Assembly (NCBI GenBank): GCA_021613375.1
Contig: CM038704.1
Coordinates: 7,260,091 to 7,324,090 of the forward strand
Length of the DNA: 64,000 bases
Reading direction: 5' to 3'
Source of the DNA: Megaleporinus macrocephalus
Taxonomy: Eukaryota > Chordata > Actinopteri > Characiformes > Anostomidae
The position numbers and the translations under genes were made by a program. The notes beneath the pieces were generated by a model. That model ran no database searches, was not told the DNA's origin, and saw nothing but the letters and a program-made list of their open reading frames with translations. Numbering within the stretch: the stretch's first letter is position 1; the number at the start of each line of letters is the position of its first letter. Positions 58,228 to 64,000 of this stretch are shown in pieces.

Positions 58228-58480
58228 TTTAGGCCTTCATCAGTATTAGTAATAGTTCTATATGGAGTCCCACATAGAACCATTTCATGGTGATATTGTT
58301 CTTCAGAGTGACTGTGTTGCATATGGTTCTATATAGCAGTGTGTCAAGTATATAACAAGCATAGAAGAAGCTTTTTTTGATGCTATACAGAAACATTTTC
58401 AAGGTGGCTCCATATAGAACCACATACAACACACTGTCTGTTAATCTGAAGAAACACTTCAGCAGGCAAAGCACCATTAA
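58228..58480. mobile_element. possible MITE with TTCTATATAGAACC ends
   Basis: TAGTTCTATATGGAGTCCC, ATATGGTTCTATATAGCAG and CCATATAGAACCACATAC are repeated in both orientations, giving strong inverted-repeat potential. A related scrap (GTGGTTCTATACAGAATC, AAGAACCCTTGAAGAACC) is at 8925-8975. Confidence 0.45.
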
Positions 58481-58559
58481 ATCAGTTATTTACTATCCTG
58501 CTACTTTCTAATACTGAAATGACTCCTTACTTCTTAATCAATTAATACACCTACTATAC

Positions 58560-58920
<361 letters not shown>

Positions 58921-58969
58921 CAGGTATTAGATGAGAACTGTAAATAATACTGGGTTGTTTTCACAAGGA

Positions 58970-59085
58970 GAAGCTTGGAAAGGGTTAAATAAACACACTG
59001 ACATATGGAAAAGCACTACTTACTACATTATTACTATAAAACAAGTGTTTTGCTGAGCAAATACAATCTTAATACAATTAACTTA
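58970..59085 (+). repeat. dispersed repeat (GTTTTGCTGAGTAAAT family), copy 3
   Basis: AAGCTTGGAAAGGGTTAAAT, AAACACACTGACATATGG and GTGTTTTGCTGAGCAAATAC match copy 2. Confidence 0.75.
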
Positions 59086-59329
59086 CAATCTTAACTTACA
59101 ATCTTAATAATGATTTTAATAATGATTAATAATTCAATTAATGTACGAGTACATTATTAACCACCATTAACACACCAATTTAGAAGTATGTTTCTATTTA
59201 CAGGGGCTGTTAATATACTGTAAGCGAACCATCGTACAGAAATCTGATATCCTGTGACTTTTTGCTAAGAAAAGCGCTCATATTCAGAAATGCTTTGTTA
59301 TTTTAAGGTGCTTAATATCTGAGACAACA

Positions 59330-59645
59330 CGCTCTCTGCCTCCTTCTATTGACTCTAACTGAAGTACATCAGAGATAATAGAGTGGGATTTGGGCAGCCC
59401 TCCTTAAATAAAAGGCGGCGCAGAGGTGTCAGGGGTGCAGTTTGTTGATATAATGTGTGTAGGTGAGGATATATCGAGGAGTCGCTATTGACTCGCGGCT
59501 TCGGCGGATATTAAAAGGGCTTTGTTCTGGAACAATCGTGCGCGCGCAGTGCGGCGTAATAAACGAGAAAGGTCGTAATTAAAAACGGCTGATGCAAGTC
59601 AGGTCTCGCTCCCGTACGCCAGCTGTACACAAACAGCCAGTCTCC
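59330..59645. other. non-repetitive CpG-containing sequence, candidate regulatory element
   Basis: GATATTAAAAGGGCTTTGTT, GGAACAATCGTGCGCGCGCA and TAATTAAAAACGGCTGATGC; GGAACAATCG holds an ACAAT (SOX-like) motif. No coding support. Confidence 0.28.
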
Positions 59646-60344
59646 GGTGATGAGCTTCGGTGGTTTATCATAGCGCGTTGCTAACATTGCTAACAGTGAA
59701 TACTAAACCTAGTCTGGCTCAGAAACCTCTTCTTCTAGACGGCCTGACCTCATGTTTTACGGACAATGCCATCAGTGGATGTGTCTAAAGTGTCCACACT
59801 CGCTAACAATGCTAATGATAAACGATAACCAGTCAGTTAGCTCTATGTATCAGTCGCTCTCGCTAACACTTTACTTGACACACACACTACATAACTTTGA
59901 CTCAAGCTTGCCAGAAACACCTCAGAGCAGATCTTACACGCTGTCCTGAGTTGCTACGACAGGTTATGTCAGTAATATAAAAGTATAATTAGTTACTATT
60001 TAGCTACTGCTAACTGTTATGACATACAATAGTGTGCAAACCTGGTAGCCACTTAAAGAAACCATGTGCTAGTAAGTGTTAATATGCCAATATATCATAT
60101 CAGAAAAGATATAAATAAAGATAAATGCAGCAAAAACACAAATTTCTCATTTTATTGTTATATGTTTGGAGAGAAAGGTTCCAACCGTATCATTTAGATT
60201 TGCTCAATTCCACTTGATTTACCTGAACCATTAGATGTATCATATGTAAAATTATATTGTATTGTATAATAAAGTGTTCTATTTTTTATTTCACTTACTG
60301 CCCACATAAGCAACTTCAGCACAGGACATCAGTCATGACATGTT

Positions 60345-60690
60345 CATGTCATATTTTTTTTTTTTCATGTCAGATTTTTCTCTTTCAATGTAAGTCAATG
60401 GAATCAGAATTGTTTCCAGGCTATTTTGGAGCATTTCTATTGGTTCATTCTTTATAAAAATAGCTGTTGTGTTCGAAGGATACAGAAAACTTAAAATCAA
60501 CCAAAACAGAGATACATGCTTTTCATTGGACAGTGATGATATATTACTGCTGTCCCAAGGAAATCAAGTATCTCCAAAATAGCACCAAAAACTTTACTCA
60601 TAATGCAAGTCTATGGAACCAGAATTATTTTTTGTTATTTGTTCTGTTATTTTGGAGAAATTTTATATCTATACATGGTTTTCTTTGGAG
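60345..60690 (+). mobile_element. GCTGTCCAATGAAAA MITE family, near-complete copies
   Basis: CTTTCAATGTAAGTCAATGG, GCATTTCTATTGGTTCATTC, ATGCTTTTCATTGGACAGTG and ATGATATATTA give a right end, and GCTGTCCCAAGGAAATCAAG immediately begins another copy. The ends (GCTGTCCAATGAAAA and its complement, each next to ATCATCG or CGATATA) act as terminal inverted repeats of a small non-autonomous element that favours TA-rich sites. No transposase is present, so the superfamily is unknown. Confidence 0.75.
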
Positions 60691-60692
60691 AG

Positions 60693-60829
<137 letters not shown>

Positions 60830-60839
60830 CCCTAGAAAT

Positions 60840-62290
60840 TGTACTTGACTACTTTGTAGTGTTTTACGTACTGTAGTAAATTCAGGTATTCCACCAATAA
60901 CCACTGATAACATGACAGACATAAGAAATAGGCTAAAGAGTCATAATGGTATGCAAACATCCCAAATTGAGATGATATTTAAGATATTTAGGCACATTTT
61001 TACTTAATAAGGTAACATTTTTTTTGCAGTGCACTTGTTTCTACTCTTTACATACCAGATGGGCAGCAGTAACTTAATGAAGGAATATCTAGGCCCTAAA
61101 TTATGGATGTGGGAAGTAGAGGGTCTGACAGGGGGCATCCAGATTTCCATATTGTTCTGCTAATATTGTTTATACTACAAGCTGAGTGTAGTACTGACCT
61201 ACATACTTGTTTTAGGCTGTTTCTATATATAAAACCATCATGACCTACTAAAAAGTTGCTCTTCTAGGCAGTAAGTGAAATAATAAATAAACTGTATACA
61301 TATGCTCTGTTTTGATTTTAGTGAGTGTTGGACGCTGTGTGTGTTGAGGGTTTTTAAAAACTTGAATACTACAAATATTTTCGAGCTTGAGTTACATCTC
61401 CAGTGCGTTGAACCTCGTTGTGTAGACAGACTCAATCTGGCTGAAACAATCGTTTTCCGCGCCGCTTGTCTTCGATCTGATAGGTCGTAGCTCAGCTCAT
61501 TTGCATAAAGCGAATCCAAATGGTGGGACAGCAGCGTGAGCCCGTGTTTTGGTGTCAGTTGTATGTGTATATTGTCTCTCGCCTCGTTAGCACACGCTCT
61601 GTTTAACGTAATACATTTGTCGTATCACTTTCCGCATGACGTTCCAGATATGCTGCTTAAAATTCCAGCAGCCCAAGCTCGGAAAACACCTTCCTGCATC
61701 CCTGCCCGTCTCCCTTTACTGCGACTCCACTCAAACTTCCTCCAGGACCTCCACCAGTATCTTCACTAATGCGTAAATCTGAGGCTGGCTTTCGTGATGT
61801 TATATAAATAAGGCAGAATCTGGACACATCCCAGCATGCTAAGTCCTCCACATGTTCCTGTGTAGTGTAGGTGGCTCGGTGTGGGAGTAGGTCCCATTCC
61901 TCCGCCAGCGCGAGCAAAACATATTAGCTTAACGGCTTCAGCGGGCCACTCCACGCAGGGTTGTGACATTTTCACAGGGAAATAATTACTGGCTGGCCTG
62001 GTTTGTGGCGTAAAGTGGTGTTTGAAGTCCTTCACAGGTTGAACGAGCGCATGAAGAGCCCTTCTCTCCATCACTTTGGCATCCTGGGACTCACTATGCT
62101 AAGGCTACTGATGAAAAAGTGATCCTACAGGGCCTCGTTTACATTTCTTCCAAAGCATACATCACTGCAGACAACCTTACATTAATTAATGACCATCCAT
62201 GTGACTCCAAAACAAAACATAAAAAATAAAATAAATAAATAAATAAACATGAATAGAAACACTGATACCACTGACATGTAACAAGGTTGT
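60840..62290. other. unassigned sequence, no feature seen
   Basis: Ordinary sequence upstream of the known exons of ptprt. The transmembrane exon was looked for here on the minus strand and not recognised. Confidence 0.45.
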
Positions 62291-62295
62291 AGTAC

Positions 62296-62825
62296 TTAAA
62301 GGGCCCATATCCTGCATTTGTCTGTACCTTTAAGACCCCATTGATAGGTAGTCCAGGTTGAAACACTGCTTATAACTTCAGCGGAAGTGGGCGGGGTCAA
62401 ACTGCTGTAAGCTGGATATCATCGCTGCCCAAAGAAAAACAAGTATCCACCAAAAATTGCAACTTTACAGAAGAGGACAACAACTATCTTTACTTTTAAT
62501 AGAAGTTAATGGAACCAGAATATTTTCAGAGCTATTTTGGAGCTGTTTTGTTGGTCCAATCTTCATAAAATTTGCCCACAATGTGAAGGGCAACTTCTGT
62601 GTTCGAGTCATGCGGAAAAATAAACATACTTTTTTTTGGGCAGCGACGATATGCAAATGCATTGTTTTTTGTGACATCAGAAAAAACATTGATTGGTTTT
62701 TACAACTTAGCTTCCACAAATGGACCAATATGGACTGGACAGTCACTGGTTATAACATATATCTATCTCTGTTTATTTTAAAATAAGGGAGGAATGTGTG
62801 TTCTCCCACGATATGGGCCCTTTAA
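62296..62825. mobile_element. TTAA-flanked MITE, 530 bp with flanks, perfect 16-bp inverted ends
   Basis: TTAAAGGGCCCATATC at 62296-62311 is the exact reverse complement of GATATGGGCCCTTTAA at 62810-62825. Read as TTAA target duplications flanking AGGGCCCATATC ends, this fits a piggyBac-like non-autonomous element (inference). Inside, 62405-62660 is a full member of the GCTGTCCAATGAAAA family (GCTGCCCAAAGAAAAACAAG ... GGGCAGCGACGATATG), which either inserted into it or forms its core. Confidence 0.8.
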
Positions 62826-63553
62826 ACTTCCAACAGCTACCATATGTCACCACTAGTGTGGACACATACACAACTTGTGGTCATCAAAGAGAACAGTTTC
62901 ATGCATGCGCCGAAAGATGCGAATGACAAATGGCACAAATGGGGAAAAAAATAAAAGAAACGAATCAAGAAAATGTTGCAGAAACGGGCTGAGGATGCGT
63001 AGCTAGAAATAAACATACAATACCCCACACTCAGAGTTCTCCAGGTGTGGATTTCTCTAGCGGACGCAGCCCAGAGGAGAAGAAATAAGAGACAAAGTAT
63101 AATGAGACTGAAGGTTTAAGGGTAAACACGCGCACAGTCACTCGCATACACAAACACACACACCAGCACACACACCAGCACACACTGTCGGCTCATCGTC
63201 CCCGCTCGGCGGTCTAGCAGGTAGCATCTGTAAGCTTCAGTGTGGTTTGCTTCTGTACAATGAGTGCGTATGTAGATTAAGGTGAACGCTGGAGATTTTC
63301 ACCCGTAGCTGGAATGGAGAAGCTGAGTGAGTGGGTGAGTGTTGGAATGGAAATGAGTTCAGTATTATCTAAGCCTCGCTTCGGGCAATTATGCTGCTCT
63401 GGCGTGGCAGCGAAGAGATCTTCCACCGAAATCTCCAAAAGACACCTAAAAGCTTGGCTGTGCTTTCTGTCCCGACGACTCTGATGGAAGGAAGGAATAA
63501 CTCGATAATAGGAACTCGCTATAGCATCAAGAGTAAGAGTTTTACCCTAACTT

Positions 63554-64000
63554 GATTCCCCGCTCAGGCAGGCGCATCACACTACACCAACAAGGCTGGC
63601 ATTAACATGGTGAAACTTTCCTGCAACTTGCTTGAAACTGATGTGAAACTCCATGGCAACCAAGTTGCATGATGCAAAGCATCTTAAAACTCATTTGAAA
63701 CTCAGCTGCTCGGGAGTAATAGGGCTGCCTTTCAGAGAGGGGTTTGATTCCCTGCTTAGGCAGGTGAACCACACTACACCGACTAGGCTGGCATTAACAT
63801 GGTGAAACTTTCCTGCAACTTGCTTGAAACTTACGTGCAACTCCATGGCAATCAAGTTGCATGATGCAAAGCATCTTGAAACTCATTTGAAACTCAGCTG
63901 CTTGTGAGTAATAAGGGTGCCCTCCAGAGAGGGGTTTGATTCCCCGCTCAGTCAGGTGCACCACACCAACACAGCTGTTGTTTTTTTTAAACAGTGAAAC
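63554..64000. repeat. 192-bp tandem repeat, two copies plus a part, cut by window end
   Basis: GATTCCCCGCTCAGGCAGG-like starts occur at 63554, 63746 and 63938, exactly 192 bp apart. The unit includes GGCATTAACATGGTGAAACT and GTTGCATGATGCAAAGCATC. The junction sequence GAGGGGTTTGATTCCC resembles an RNA polymerase III B box (GGTTCGANTCC), hinting at a tRNA-derived SINE origin, but no convincing A box was found. Confidence 0.85.

Noticed and set aside
63138..63186. CA-rich stretch as a microsatellite worth its own entry
   Set aside because: Short and broken (CACACACCAGCACACAC), no notable property.
63736..63760. Functional tRNA gene suggested by GGGTTTGATTCCC
   Set aside because: No cloverleaf, no A box and no acceptor stem could be built around it.

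Overview
The window looks like teleost fish DNA, most likely from an ostariophysan, though the species cannot be fixed from sequence alone. It is a slice through the introns of one very large gene on the minus strand. Four exons can be read: 49034-49063 (30 nt), 37507-37658 (152 nt), 28342-28377 (36 nt) and 6413-6600 (188 nt). In that order they encode the intracellular juxtamembrane segment and the start of the first phosphatase domain of a type IIb (R2B) receptor tyrosine phosphatase. The residues fit PTPRT (RPTP-rho) better than PTPRM, PTPRK or PTPRU. Exon phases chain as 2, 1, 1, 0. The 30-nt and 36-nt exons are both multiples of three, so each can be skipped without a frameshift. The transmembrane exon upstream and the rest of the phosphatase domain downstream were not found here.

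Everything else is intron. About 31% of the window (roughly 19.6 kb) is tandem array: 33-bp (8163-8844), 24/25-bp (9721-11781), 52-bp (13461-15622), 56-bp (17645-18436), 15-bp (18751-19634), 37-bp (19668-20275 and again 47172-48724), 36-bp (21661-25830), 25-bp (28641-31867), CA/TACA (35692-36731), 41-bp (42672-43516), 20-bp (50781-52374), and a 192-bp unit that runs off the right edge. There are also about fifteen long (TA)n tracts and two polypurine blocks. Most long open reading frames in the window are these arrays read in a frame their period keeps open, not genes. The 36-bp array has a traceable origin: on the minus strand its 12-codon unit matches a segment of non-LTR retrotransposon ORF2, and the next part of that ORF2 sits at the array's left edge.

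Mobile-element remains include a dead Tc1-like transposase copy (5244-6090), rearranged Tc1-like non-autonomous copies (37853-38110, 45040-45860), hAT-type MITE fragments, a TTAA-flanked element (62296-62825), a MITE family whose ends read GCTGTCCAATGAAAA with many copies beside (TA)n, and three copies each of several unclassified dispersed repeats.

No prokaryotic features, tRNA or rRNA genes, CRISPR arrays or complete protein-coding genes were seen. The most interesting reading is positional. Two predicted cassette microexons sit within about 310 nt of arrays whose transcribed strand repeats splicing-factor-like motifs: UUAGGGU upstream of the 36-nt exon, and CAG|GUAGGU 5'-splice-site look-alikes downstream of the 30-nt exon. 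This is inference and needs RNA data.
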